Assembly (NCBI RefSeq): GCF_000276665.1
Contig: NW_004955438.1
Coordinates: 6,894,878 to 6,958,877 of the forward strand
Direction of reading: 5' to 3'
DNA: 64,000 nucleotides
Source: Chinchilla lanigera
Taxonomy: Eukaryota > Chordata > Mammalia > Rodentia > Chinchillidae
Positions 35,521 to 47,478 of the stretch are shown in pieces. The notes beneath the pieces were generated by a model, which was not told the origin of the DNA, did not search any database, and saw only the letters and a list, made by a program, of their open reading frames with translations. Both the position numbers and the translations under genes were made by a program. The stretch's first letter is position 1; each line of letters opens with the position of its first letter.

Positions 35521-36140
35521 GATTTTTTTTTTCAGTCCTGTTATAAATTTTGTGCAGGTTGATGAGGATTTGATTGAACTGAACATGTCCTGAATCAATG
35601 TTGGTAAAAGCAAATTTTCTAATTATTTAAAAATATGGGAAAGTACTTATGCCTAGTTTTAAGATAATTTTAAATTACTGATAAAATCCTGTCTAAGGAT
35701 CTCTATCAGGGAAATTTTGAAAATTTCTGACATTTTTTAATCTGTCATGAAAAAGTATTTTGCTTTTGGCTTTTACAAATATTACAGAGGAATGAAACCA
35801 CTCAGCTTAGTTTAACCTAGATATATTTTAATTATGGTAGTAGAATTGATATAATAAATGATGTGGGGATTACCTTACTCACTAATCTAATAAACTTATT
35901 TCACAGGTGATGAATCTACAAAGAATTCTACAAAAATCCTTTTGAGTATTTGCAAAATGACAATTTCATGATCAGGCTCAGAGGAGTATAGCTGTGTTAT
36001 CTGTTACATTTTGCAAACTAACTTTTTAAATAGAAATGGCAATAGTGTTTATTCTTCCAATTTCATAAAATTTATAAATTCAGACATGAAGTGTGAATAT
36101 GGTAATAAGACGCAAGTTAAAACAATATGTTGATGCCATA

Positions 36141-36143
<3 letters not shown>
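35521..36143. other. AT-rich unique DNA, no feature seen
   Basis: Nothing recognisable. Confidence 0.5.

Positions 36144-36178
<35 letters not shown>
36144..36178. repeat. (AC)n microsatellite
   Basis: A pure AC dinucleotide run of 35 bases, likely polymorphic. The Thr-His open frames here are translations of the repeat. Confidence 0.97.
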
Positions 36179-36179
<1 letters not shown>

Positions 36180-38129
36180 CTTTTTTATTTTTTCAGAAGA
36201 AAATCTCAGATCAGTGAGAAAGGTATTTTTTTTAAAAGAGAGAATGAAATCCACATATATTACTTTCAGATATTTATCACAGAAGATGGAATTATTATAT
36301 GGAAATATTTTTGCTGTGTTTTTATTTGCACTGTTTGAAGGTAGAGTGACAGCACTTGTATTGGTAGAATAAATCGGGTGTTTTGATGAAAAAGCATAAG
36401 TTTACTTGCTAAAAATAAGACCAACTTTCAACACACAGTACTGACAACTGTTTAGTAGATGTTTCCATGACACAGCAATTCAATTTCATGCTTAATTCCA
36501 TCCCATTACCTGACTGCCAATCTTTTCTCAGCTCCTTACAAATAAGCGCTGGTTAGTTGTTATAAAGCCAGTTCGGGGCTGGCAATCAGATTCTCTTTCC
36601 ATTAAGCTCCTCTTGAGCTCCTGCACTGACAAATGGCTTTACTCTCCCAAGCAGCCACACTCCAGGAGGATGGATGCCAGGATTGGCTCCGGTTGGCATT
36701 AATGGGGAACACACAGACCTCAATAGACCATGCATCCTGGAAGCAGCAGTCACGGCAAGTATTTTATGAGCGGTATGAGGTAGATGATGAGTCACTGCAT
36801 ATTCCCCCTGGCTTCAACAAAATTGGAAGTAGCTGTTTCCCAGAGAGGGTGATCTTTTAATCCAGTTTCTTGGGACAAATATTTAATCTGTTCTGCTCAC
36901 CATTGGTTAACACCTTAATCAACAAGCTCTGCAGGAAAATCAATGGCTAAGTACTTCTGATTAGTTGTGCACAAATCTCTTTTAAAAATAAACATAGAAA
37001 TAGAACAAGGGCAAAGGACAAGTTAGGAAGATGAGAATGTTTTAATTTTTTTTTAAGTTTTGTTGTTCTCCCGCCCATTATCAGATTCTTCACTGAGCTG
37101 CTCCTGCTCCGAAGTTGCAGGTTAGTAGTATCATTTACTGCACTCAGCACTCATTAGCATTCTACAGACTCCCCCAGAACTTTGATGTCAAAACAAAGCC
37201 ATATCCCTCATACCTGGAGGTCTAAAAATGTCTAAGTGGACTCAAAAAGGGATCTGAGTATCAAAGGCAAAACAAGAGCCTGACACACTAGCCCAAATCC
37301 CCGGCTTATTTGACTTGAAGTCAAAAGATTTTCTTCAATACTTAGACTTCATGGATTAAGCACTGTTAGGGGATGCCATTTCAGAAGAAGATTAATTGAC
37401 TGAACTGCATTTGATCATGTTCAAATTTTGGCTGGCTGAATAAAAACAGCAAGGAGTAGAACTAGTGCACCTCCAAGACTTTGCGGGAAGTCTGTAGCTA
37501 TCAGGAGAGAGGAAAATCCAATTTGGGTTATGATATACAGCCCAGTAAGCAAATGCAGAGTGAACCAAGACTTTAACTGAGTTTTGTCCCTTGGTGGCCT
37601 TCGTTTTTGCTGAGATTTTAGAAACTGAGTGTCTGTGCACATGTTGGCTCTGTAGTGTTTGCAGAGTAGCAATGAATATGTTCGTAATAGACACAAGGAT
37701 GCAATGTATATGAAAGCCACAAGTAAAGTAAGACTCCTGCATGGACATGTGCTTTGTTTAAATGTTCAATTTTTCCAAATTGCTGTCTGAAACTGCAATT
37801 TTTGAAGCTCTTTGAGAGAACATGCTAGTCAGGGGGACAGCCTTACTTAGTACAATGACTCCAGAGAAACAACAAGCTCCTAGGTTTTGCTATCAATGAA
37901 TAAATCACTACAAAATATATTGCACTTAAGCACAACTTGTCCACTTTATAATGGAAAATATTTTCTCTTCCTTCAGATTTATATTAAGTCAAGAAGTTAA
38001 TAAAGAGTAAAGCAAAATAGGGTCAGCACACTTGAAAAGTCATTGCAACTAAAAAGTGTGTACCCTTCTAATCTTTTTTCTTTCTATGCATTTCCTTGAT
38101 TATATGAGCATATATTGAATATTTAAAAT
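36179..38129. other. Unique DNA with repeat-free GC-balanced core 36540-37330
   Basis: No repeats are recognised. From about 36540 to 37330 the sequence is clearly less AT-rich than its surroundings. The open frames there (plus 36633-36860; minus 36586-36795 and 37392-37748) overlap each other in conflicting frames and show no domain, so coding is not supported. Confidence 0.4.
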
Positions 38130-38137
38130 ATTATGTC

Positions 38138-38239
38138 AGGGGCTGGGGATTTAGCTCAGCGGCAAAGCGCCTGCCTGGCAAGTGCAAGGTCGTGAGTTCG
38201 GTTCCCGGTACCGGAGAAAAACCAAAAAAAAAAAAAAAA
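38138..38239 (+). mobile_element. ID-type SINE, young copy close to consensus
   Basis: GGGGCTGGGGATTTAGCTCA, GCGGCAAAGCGCCTGCCTGG, GTCGTGAGTTCGGTTCCCGG and TACCGGAGAAAAACC, then an unbroken run of A. I treat it as close to the local consensus because its differences from the majority of copies are few. Short TSD attatgtc (38130-38137 and 38240-38247). Confidence 0.95.
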
Positions 38240-38247
38240 ATTATGTC

Positions 38248-38584
38248 TTTGTTACTTCAATATTTTATTTAGAAAAATTTAAGCAATATTTGAATATCCT
38301 AGAAGAAAATTTTTTTTCCTGTGTTATATTATCTGAAAAGACTGTTCTTACTATACCGATTTTAGCAGTTTTTAATATGATATTGATATTCCCCTATTTT
38401 TCAATATCATGAATGTTAATGTTTATTACACAAAAATGCTCCATAAAAAACTATGAAGGATAGAAGTATATCCTTTAAAATTTACGTAGGTCAATTATCC
38501 TCCAAGTAATCCTACAGTGGATTCTTATTTTGCTACATTTCCAAAAATTTTGACTAACATTACTTTGTCAATTAAACATGTAAA
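38248..38584. other. AT-rich unique DNA, no feature seen
   Basis: Nothing recognisable. Confidence 0.5.
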
Positions 38585-38705
38585 TTCACCTCTCTATAAC
38601 TCAGTTTCTTCATCTGTAAATGGAGAAAATAATGAATTTGTTGGTGTCAGGTGTTTGATATTATGAAGAGAAGTGTTACCTGGGTATTATTTTGACGTTA
38701 TAATT
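38585..38705 (-). mobile_element. MIR or L2 fragment, antisense, ancient
   Basis: CACCTCTCTATAACTCAGTT, then TCTTCATCTGTAAATGGAGA and AATAAT closely follow the antisense MIR/L2 core 'cctcagtttcctcatctgtaaaatgggg'. Confidence 0.75.
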
Positions 38706-40823
38706 ACTATATACATTTTCTAAATCCTTAGCTCGTTCTTAGGCTTCTAAACTCAGCTTCCAATTTTTATTATTCTACTTAAAATGTGTTCATTATATTA
38801 TAAAGTAAACTTTGAATAATGGTTGACACCATTAATATGGCTAAATATCTAAAATTACATGTATACCCTTATATTTCATTTTTAATCATTTAATTACCGA
38901 ATTTAAAATAATTACCAATACTTAAGTAATTATCAAGAACTGTTAAATTTATAAGTGAGGTTAATTATCCTTTTAGAAACATAATAGAATTGTGTATAAA
39001 CATAGCATGATTTTAAATTAAAACAAAAATCTATGTAGATTAGTAAACAACATCATTAGAATCATAATGGAGTTGTTGCATTAAATTTGTAGATTAAATT
39101 TTCCTCATATGTCTAGGCATTTTTCTGCCACCCATAGATATTTTCCTTCCAGAAAAATGACAAATCATTTAGTTTTGTTAAATATTTCCATATTGGATTC
39201 TAGACCTCCTTGGTTTGCAATTTATTCTTCCTAACTAAATAATTATATTTGGACTTATCACTCACCAAAGTAATTTATTAGTCCCCTGCTCACTCAGTCA
39301 TTTGCACTTCAAAGGTGATTTGTCATGCCAATGGAATTCAAGTCTTCTGGAATCCACCAGGCTTCTGTTTGGTGTCCTTTCTACTGTTCATTGTAGAGCA
39401 AGAAGCTGTGTTGGATCAGAAAATTACAAGAAAACATTCCTTAAACTCTATATATTCTCAGCTGACACCTTGTTTTATTGTTCCCATACCAAATTCCCTC
39501 CCCTCTTATTTTTCAACTAAAGCAAACAACCGCTTACCCTTTGAATAGAGAAGACATCAAAATACTTCTTAAAATTCCTTTGGGAAAAATGGATAGATTT
39601 CTATTCCATTATTAAGGTTTCCATCCAGATGCAGTGTGGATTTAAATATTTGGAATTTGAAGCCTTCCATTTTTGTTTCTTTTCAAATTATCTTTTCCTT
39701 AATCTTAATTTTCAATAATTTGAATGGTTTGTACAAAGCAAATTATTTTACAGATTCACAGTGGTTTGGAGATTTTGATAGTCAGGTTCACATTAGGATT
39801 TATTTCAATTGGATCAGTTGAATCCCACCTGATTAATATATAAATGTTTGAGGCTTTTTAAATTATAGAATAAATAGTTGGTCTCTTTCATAGCTTAATA
39901 TTGTCTCACTGCAAAGTACAAGGCATAAAGCTGAAGATACAAAACTGAATTTCCTTCTATTTATCAATGGCTGAGGAACCGTATTATGTTTATATCTTGT
40001 AAAATATATAAAATTAACTTTCATTCACCGGTTTTTTTGCTGTCATCCTATGCAGTAATTTCTTGCTAAGTACTATGCTAGAAAACACTTCTATTTCTAG
40101 TTTCTGCTATTCATTTTTTCACATTGAAGAGAGTTTTGCATATTTTCCTAATACCTCTTTCGTTGCCTAATCAAATCCAACGTATCCTTGTGACATTAAA
40201 GAGCCTTGCCCTATAGAACTCCTGGGCAAGACTGCTTTTTGTGATTTGTCTTTCCATAAAATATTTCTCAGCTTTTTTTCTTTTTACCCCTGAGTGAATG
40301 TTAAATTATGTACATTAATGAATAAATGTTGAACCTCAAATGACAAAAGTATGAGCTACTAATGTTTAACTCTTTGGATGTATAAATTATTCTTTCAATG
40401 CTAATCATAGAAATTTTGAATTATTTTATTGTTTTCTTTTACAAAGAGGTGAATATTTTAAAATTTATTTTAAATAAAACTTCAGCCTTAAAATCTTTCT
40501 CAACCTCCCCACACAGTTTCCATAGAATATTTTTTGTCTATAATAACTATCATAAGTAGATATATGTCTGAATAACATAACAGAACATGACTAACTGAAG
40601 GAAATATTTTATTTTGTTTACTTTCTGTTATTCCTAATGTGTTATTTTTCAGACAATAGGTCCTGAATGTGAAGTTGGTCAGTTGAAATAAATATCCAAG
40701 AATTACAACAATATGGATGTTGATTTGGAAAAATTAAGTTAGAAACAGCAGAGAATCAAGTTTTAATGTCAAGTTTAATATTGTGTAATTGAAATAAACG
40801 TTGGCATTATTCCTGGTCCTATT
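38706..40823. other. AT-rich unique DNA, no feature seen
   Basis: Short overlapping open frames at 39302-39548 are unremarkable. No repeat is recognised. Confidence 0.45.
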
Positions 40824-40840
40824 GAAATATTAAGATTTAA

Positions 40841-40963
40841 GGGGCTGGGGATTTAGCTCAGTGGCAAAAGCGCCTGCCTGGCAAGCGCAAGGTCGTGAGT
40901 TCGGTTCCCGGTACCGGAGAAAAACCAAAAAAAAAAAAAAAAAAACCAAAAAAAAAAAAAAAG
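40841..40963 (+). mobile_element. ID-type SINE, young copy with duplicated tail motif
   Basis: Full-length copy. The tail ACC plus A-run occurs twice in succession (AAAAACC, A-run, then again AAAAACC, A-run), which suggests slippage or template switching during priming on the tail. Perfect 17-bp TSD gaaatattaagatttaa (40824-40840 and 40964-40980). Confidence 0.96.
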
Positions 40964-40980
40964 GAAATATTAAGATTTAA

Positions 40981-41648
40981 ATGCAGCTTATGTCTGTATT
41001 TTAATGGTTTTTATTGTAGTTGGGTGAGAAAATACAGTACATTCCTGTGTGATATATTTTTTTGAGGAATGGATAAATGTTCTGGAAAATAAACTACTAG
41101 AGTAAATTAAGATACTTCCAACTGTGCTGAGTTTTAGTGTCACAAAATTATTTTTCAATGTTTTCATTGCATTATGGGGGTCTTTATGAAAGCCTTGAGA
41201 AATGTCCTTTCTCGCATTTTTCACAGATGATATGACATATTAATGCATTCACTTCATTTAAGAACAAACATAGGCTTCATGCCACTTGCTATAGCTACAT
41301 AAATAAATAAATTATTATAATAATCTGACAAGATGTCAGTGTGATGAGGAAGGTTGACTTTAAAAACTTGAAGAAAAATATACCATTATATATGATGATA
41401 ATGTTATTGAAGATGATATATTTGGAGAATCTGAGAAGCGACATAAATGGATGAATTAAAATAGAGCTTAAACACTGGTTGGAGTAGAGGCATAAGCAGA
41501 AAAAGTAAATGTACACAACCTTTTCCCTCCTACTCCTATATTTAACAGGAATTCCTTACAAGTCTTTCACTGGATGCAATAGTCCTCATTCATTCATTGA
41601 GGCTTAAAAAACTTTTGAGTTCAAGCACGCTGTAAAGCACGTATTCAA
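40981..41648. other. AT-rich unique DNA, no feature seen
   Basis: Open frames on the minus strand at 40988 and 41295 show no recognisable content. Confidence 0.5.
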
Positions 41649-41810
41649 ATATATTATACTTTAGTTTGGTGCCCGGTGATAGACTTGGGTCTGTTTTCAG
41701 TGTTCAGCAAATGGCAAGCCAATTTTTCCATAACCATTTATTAAAGAGGCTGTCTTTCTTCTAGTGAGCTTGTTTGGAAGAGAAAGTAGATAAAAAATCT
41801 TGAAGACACA

Positions 41811-42062
41811 GTGGTAGGCAGAGAGCTCATGAACAAAAACCAAACCACACGGGAAATACTTCAAAGAATCAACAACTGGGATCTCATTTTACTAAAAAGT
41901 TTTCACACATCTAAAGAAATCACCACCAAATTAAAAAGAACGCCCACAAATCGAGAAAAAATTTTAGTCGGCTGTCCTTTGGACAAAGGTCTTCTATCTA
42001 GAGCACATCAAGAGTTAGAAAACATAACCCCCCCCAAATTCAAAGACCCAATCCTAAAATGA
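41811..42062 (+). pseudogene. L1 ORF2 C-terminal remnant
   Basis: An 83-codon open stretch within the inverted L1. It contains INNWDLILLKSFHTSKE and a PTNREKIL segment, the equivalent of the 'WDLIKLKSF ... PTEWEKIF' region after the reverse transcriptase in L1 ORF2. The frame closes at 42062. Related sequence continues in other frames to about 42700. With no endonuclease or reverse transcriptase domain present, it cannot be active. Confidence 0.85.
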
Positions 42063-43029
42063 GCATCTGGGTTGAATACACACTTCTCAGGTAAAGAAAT
42101 ATAAATGGCAAATAAATACATGAGAAAATGTTCAACATCACTAGTCATTTGAGAAATGAAATTTAAGACAACAATGAGATTTCATCTCACCCCAGTAAGA
42201 ATGGCTAGCATTAAGAAATCAACCAATAACAAATGCTGGTGAGGCTGTGGAGAAATAGGAACTCTTCTCCACTGCTAGTGGGAATGCAGACTGGTGAAAC
42301 CAATGTGGAAATCAGTGTGGAGATTCCTCAGAAAACTAGGTCTAGAGGTCCCATGCAACCCAGCTATTCCCCTTCTGGGTATTTTCCCAGAATATCTAAA
42401 AATATCGTATCACAGCGATATATGTGCACCTATGTTCATAGCAGTGCAATTTGTAATTGCTAAATTGTGGAAGCATCCCAAATATCCATCCACTGAGGAA
42501 TGGATAAAAAAAATTGTGGTACTTTAATATAATGGAATATTACTTAGCTATAAAGAAAGATAAGCTTGAGGCTTTTATAGGTAAATGGTCACAACTAGAG
42601 ACCATACTCATAAGTGAAATAAATCAGACCTGCATGTATAAGCAAGGTATTGTCTCACTAGTGTAAGAACCTGAAAGAGTGATTAAAAACTAGGAGGTAT
42701 GGTAGACATTATGAAACGAAGGGAAAGTACTCAAAAGTAAAGAACAACTAGGATGAGGGAAAAGGAAGAAGGGGAAAATTATGAATATATGTATATACAG
42801 GATAGCTAACATAGTTGTACTACTGATTTCTATCACTTTATTGAAAGGAATATTTAATGACTAATTATTTTGATCAGTCTTTCATGTCTCTATTTGTTTT
42901 CCTGAGTAATCCCTTTGAAGTTATAAATATGTAATACAACAACCATTGTTAATTCCCTCTCATTTTGCCTATAATTCAGTATTATTTTTACTATTTTTGT
43001 GCTATTTTGTAAATGGCTGTCTGCTTGTT

Positions 43030-43146
43030 GTTGTTTTTTAATTTTTTTGGTTTTTTTTGTTTTTCTTCTGATACCAGGAATCGAACTCATGACCTCGTGT
43101 TTGCCAGGCAGGTGCTTTACTGCTGAGCTAAATCCCCAGCCCCAGT
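43030..43146 (-). mobile_element. ID-type SINE inside L1 3' UTR
   Basis: Antisense copy: GATACCAGGAATCGAACTCA, TTGCCAGGCAGGTGCTTTAC, TGAGCTAAATCCCCAGCCCC. TSD tgtctgcttgtt (43018-43029) and tgtctgtttgtt (43147-43158), one mismatch. It dates after the twin-primed L1. Confidence 0.93.
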
Positions 43147-43211
43147 TGTCTGTTTGTTAATATGTTTTTGTTCTTTAACTTCTAAAATAAAAAAATATAT
43201 ATATTATACTT

Positions 43212-43872
43212 ATGAATTTATATTACACTGTCTGATAGACTGCATTCTCTAAGAACCATCTGTCCAGAACAAAAATGTAAATCAAGTAGTCACTTAAAGT
43301 TTGTAGCAATGCAGAGCCAATTATTTAACCCTCGTTGTTAACAAACATTGATGCCTGTGGGAATTAAATTAAACTTATTCAGGTTTCTAGAATTAATGAC
43401 AGAACAATTTATATTTATTTTTTCTAATTATAAAACTTTATTTGAAACTGATCTGCATGCCTATAAAAGTCACCATTCTGAATCAGAACCCCTGTAGAAC
43501 TGGCATACTCGATTTTCTGTACTGAAAACATAACGGAAAGCAAAGAATAGAGATCTGTTTGTGTCAAAATTGTTTTGTTTATTCAGTGAGCAACAAAAAT
43601 GAAACATGGAAGGTAAAATAATTTTGTTCTTTAGTTGAGTATAAAATTATATAAAAATGGAAACATTTAAAACTTATTTAAGAACAATTTTCTAAGTTTA
43701 AATAATTTTAATCATAATATTTTAAACATCCTCCTGGCTTCTTATCCATCATTCCTTAGAACCTGAAATTAAAGATCCAAGGACATCATTCTAGGATTAA
43801 AAAACATATGAATTAATTTTCAAAACATATTTGTATTAAAATTAAATATTTTGCTTTTGCAAACAACTACAT
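43212..43872. other. AT-rich unique DNA, no feature seen
   Basis: Nothing recognisable. Confidence 0.5.
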
Positions 43873-43881
43873 TTAAATTCT

Positions 43882-43997
43882 TTTTTTTTTTTTTTTTTGT
43901 TGTTGTTGTTGTTGTTTTTCTCCGGTACTGGAAACCGAACTCACGACCTTGCGCTTGCCAGGCAGGCGCTTTGCCGCTGAGCTAAATCCCCAGCCCC
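43882..43997 (-). mobile_element. ID-type SINE, young copy
   Basis: Antisense copy near the consensus, with a tail (plus-strand T-run) containing a GTTGTTGTTGTTGTTG microsatellite at about 43900-43915. TSD ttaaattct (43873-43881 and 43998-44006). Confidence 0.95.
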
Positions 43998-44006
43998 TTA
44001 AATTCT

Positions 44007-46473
44007 CTTTCTTAAGAATAATAAAAATAAATTTTAGTCCTTTCAAGAAAAAATGTTATATGTGCATCTTCTTCAGCCTTCTGTCTAATATTTCTTGCTT
44101 CAGCCTCTTAATAATCAGTTTAAAAGAGCAGAATTTACCTATGATTGTATTCCTTACGTGGAGCTTGTAAAGTGCTATGGAATAAATATTTATTAAATCA
44201 AACTGAGAAAAAAAAGGTGGAAGAAAATTGGCTTGAGCTGAGGAATAAAATATTCTCTCTCCTGACACATACACTGGAAAAAGTAAGTGTTTAACTTGCA
44301 AGACAATGGAGAACGAATGACATGCTAAGAAATGTCTCACCACTCCTAGTATCGTGATCTCCTATTAATACAAGTGGGAAAGAAGCGGAATTTTAACAAT
44401 TTTTAATAGATCTTTGGTAACTTTTCCTGAACTAGTTGGATTAAATTTTGCCTAAAAAACAGCTGAAAGGCAATTTTTTTTTTTTTTTGAAACTTCCCAA
44501 CATTGTTTTCTGGGACTTCTTTAATATGTTATTTGGGTAATATTATCATTCATCCCATTACAGTTGTATGTGCCTACGTGTATCAAAACCATACAACTCG
44601 TCCATCGTGACTCCTTGCGATAGCACGCTCCACTTTCTCCAGGTGTTCTTTCATCTTGTTTTTGCTAGGCACACTCTCGGTCTGCAGAACCCATTGCTCC
44701 CCTACTGTTCAGTTTTAGTTTTCCAGATAAAATTCACAATTAGTAAAAAAAAAAAAAAAAATGACTGAGTGGAAAACCACAAAGTCTAAGAAGACAGCAA
44801 GTCTATTATTTGTTACACGTACACAGATCCTTACAAATAGTAAACTTTTTACCTAATTTTTAAAAATTTACATTTTTTAAAAAATATTTCAGGTGCTTAT
44901 GTTTTACTCTTAGCTAGCTCATTTGTGTACTTATGAGGTACACGATGTACCTATTATTATTGTGTATCTATTATTTGTGAACCTACTATAGCTGTAGTTA
45001 TGATATTGGAGATTAAAATTGTGCCATTTTACCCTAACTCTTATTACATTTAAGTATTTATCTGTTTTAGCAATATTGTTGTGAAACAGACAATCCTAAG
45101 TGGCCAATTTGTTTCTTATTTTCTTATAATTTAGAGAAATTTAAAATTTATTTATAATTCTCCAGTTTAGCACAACAATAAACTCGCCAAGGAAGCAGCA
45201 AATAACTTTTTTTCATTCTGTGTTCAGAAATAAAAGTAGAGTTATTTCATTAATAAATTTTTTCCCACAAATAGATCCGAATAAAAAGTACAATTCAGCT
45301 CTTTGCCAATTCACACAGTTTTTTTTTTGCTCCAAAAGTCTGTTGTTACTTGGGGTACTTAAAACTTCCTTTTTCCTTTTTTTTCTGGGATCAAATTACA
45401 ACTGCAAAAATACATAGTAAGTAGAAAGAAGAATGGTTCAAAACTAAGTTAAGACTCAAAATGACCGTTTCACAAATAAACGTAAGTCTACACATTGACT
45501 ACATTTGTTCCAGCCCTTGATCTTTCAGGAACCATTGCTTATATTTGTTCCTCTTCTGAGTGATTTTCTAAATACAGACATTTCACAGAGGAAAATGGGC
45601 ATCTTTTAAATCTATTAACACAAATCCAGCTGTGCTGTGGGAAGACAGAAAGGATTCATGTGAAACATAGGATATGAAATATTATCATGTGGTGGGAGAT
45701 ATCTGATAAAATTGTGTATGTGTGTGCATGTTCTTAAACTTTTATACACGGAAACATAGATATCCTCAAAAGATAAAATATCTAGGATTGTACTCCCTGT
45801 TGTTAGTATATTATCTGCTTTGTTATTTTGATATAAATAGGCAGACCTAGGAAACATAGCTGATAGTTCCCTAAACTGTATACAAGAATCCTCATGTAGT
45901 AATAGACAAATGATTAATTAATCAACAAAAGCAGTTCGTACATTGCTCTTACTTTTTGTACACTCCTGACAGTCATGAGGATAAAGCTGAGGATATTAAT
46001 CTCTAATGTAGAATTAGTTACTCAAAAGGGTAATTTAGTTTGTATTTTGTGTATATTTGTGTATCTCCAATTTTTTTGTTTTCAGAAGTAATGTTGCTTG
46101 GACATTGTTTTTATTTTTTAGATACAGTTCTAGCAACAAGTATTGCTGTATTAAATGGTCAAAAGTTATAACCATTTGTTGAGTACTTCCAAATTTATTC
46201 CAATAGGATTTGTTTCATTTTTCATTGCCACTAGCTATTTTGAAATTGTCAATTTTGCAAACATCATGTTAAAAATGCTGTATTGAGAAGGTTTTGAATT
46301 TTATCAATTCAAAATGTATAGAATATTATCACATAAATCTGAACATCTTTTTAGATACTTAAGGGTACATCCAGTGATTTAAATCTCTGGGTGTTGTTTA
46401 TTATTTTGCACAGTTTTTTTTAAGGGTACTTCCAATATTTTTAATTTTGACATTATTATTTTGTACAGTTATC
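44007..46473. other. AT-rich unique DNA, no feature seen
   Basis: No recognised repeat apart from homopolymer runs (T-run about 44474-44488; A-run 44746-44761). Open frames at 44056 (minus), 44568 and 45220 (plus) and 45615 (minus) have no recognisable domains. Confidence 0.45.
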
Positions 46474-46488
46474 TCTATGGGGTTTTTC

Positions 46489-46591
46489 CTTTTTTTTTTT
46501 TTTTGGTTTTTCTCCGGTACCGGGAACTGAACTCACGACCTTGCGCTTGCCAGGCAGGCGCTTTTGCCGCTGAGCTAAATCCCCAGCCCCT
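46489..46591 (-). mobile_element. ID-type SINE, young copy
   Basis: Antisense copy with an extra T in GCGCTTTTGCCGC (the GGCAAAAGCG variant). Perfect 15-bp TSD tctatggggtttttc (46474-46488 and 46592-46606). Confidence 0.96.
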
Positions 46592-46606
46592 TCTATGGGG
46601 TTTTTC

Positions 46607-47380
46607 ATCCTGATTTTTTGGAAAAAATTTTTCTGAAATAAAAGTTGCATATATTTTTCATTTGTTATTATCTTGATTTTTCCTTTAGTGTTTGTGTCAT
46701 TCAAAATATTTTCTTTTCATTTATCTGTAGCCAAATTATCAATGTTTCATTTTCTATTTCTTAACACAAATTTAGAAAAGTCTTTGTCTTATTTTACAAA
46801 TAAATTTACTTATGTAGTCTCAGGCTTATATGACTATATTTTATGTTGAGATAATGGATATGGTTTGAGTCATTTTAGCTATATCTATACCTATACCTAC
46901 ATCTATATGTATGTCTATATCATCTATATCTATATATCTATCTATATTATTCATTTATTTACTGAATAGATATAACATTAGCTCACTACCATTTATCCTA
47001 AGGTCTATTTTGCAGTATTTTCAAACCTTTATAGAATGTTTAAGTATATGGTACAGATAATCACTAATCACAGCCTTATTATTTAGGGCCTGCCTAGAAG
47101 ACACCATCATTTGGATTAGAATATTTCAATATTACTCTGATTTCAAATCTATTCCAGTATCATTGAGTACAGTGTTTATTGATTAATTTATTCTACTATT
47201 AGAAATCAGCACAAACTGTTGTAATGAACTAATGTACTCCTATAGCAAATGATCAAGGTGTCAATATGGGTGGTCACATTCCCGGGAATGTATAAGCTTC
47301 AACTATGACAAACAGAGAGGGCAAGTGCAAGACCCATCCGCTAAATCTCAGCTTCACTTCTGCTAAAAGGGAAAAATAAA
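46607..47380. other. AT-rich DNA with CTATAT-type tract and a 16-bp palindrome
   Basis: An imperfect CTATAT/TATC tract lies at about 46883-46945. At 47276-47291 ACATTCCCGGGAATGT is a perfect palindrome containing TTCCCGGGAA. Nothing else is recognised. Confidence 0.5.
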
Positions 47381-47381
47381 T

Positions 47382-47478
47382 GCTGGAGCTGTAGGTCAGT
47401 GGTAGAGAGTTTGCCTAGCATGTGTGAGGGTCTGGGTTTGATTCACAGTGTAGGAAAAATTAAAAAATAATAATAAAA
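47382..47478 (+). mobile_element. ID-type SINE, older subfamily
   Basis: GCTGGAGCTGTAGGTCAGTG, GTAGAGAGTTTGCCTAGCAT, GTGTGAGGGTCTGGGTTTGA and an AAT-rich tail. The GTAG-GTCAGTGGTAGAG head and TTGCCTAGCATGTGTGAGG core differ from the CGGCAAAGCGCC type of the young copies and resemble the ancestral rodent ID form. Confidence 0.85.

Larger units (their letters stand above)
41662..43198 (+). mobile_element. 5'-inverted (twin-primed) L1 insertion, 3' end
   Basis: The perfect 13-bp TSD atatattatactt (41649-41661 and 43199-43211) brackets the whole insertion. From 41662 to about 41785 the sequence is antisense L1 ORF2 (TTTTTCCATAACCATTTATT, AAAGAGGCTGTCTTTCTTCT). From about 41790 onwards it is sense L1: ORF2 C-terminal region, then the 3' UTR, ending CTTCTAAAATAAAAAAAT. 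The inverted part precedes the sense part in L1 order, as expected when a second primer starts internally during target-primed reverse transcription. An ID SINE was later inserted in the 3' UTR at 43030-43146. Confidence 0.93.

Noticed and set aside
36093..36372. Thr-His repeat proteins
   Set aside because: Translations of the AC microsatellite.
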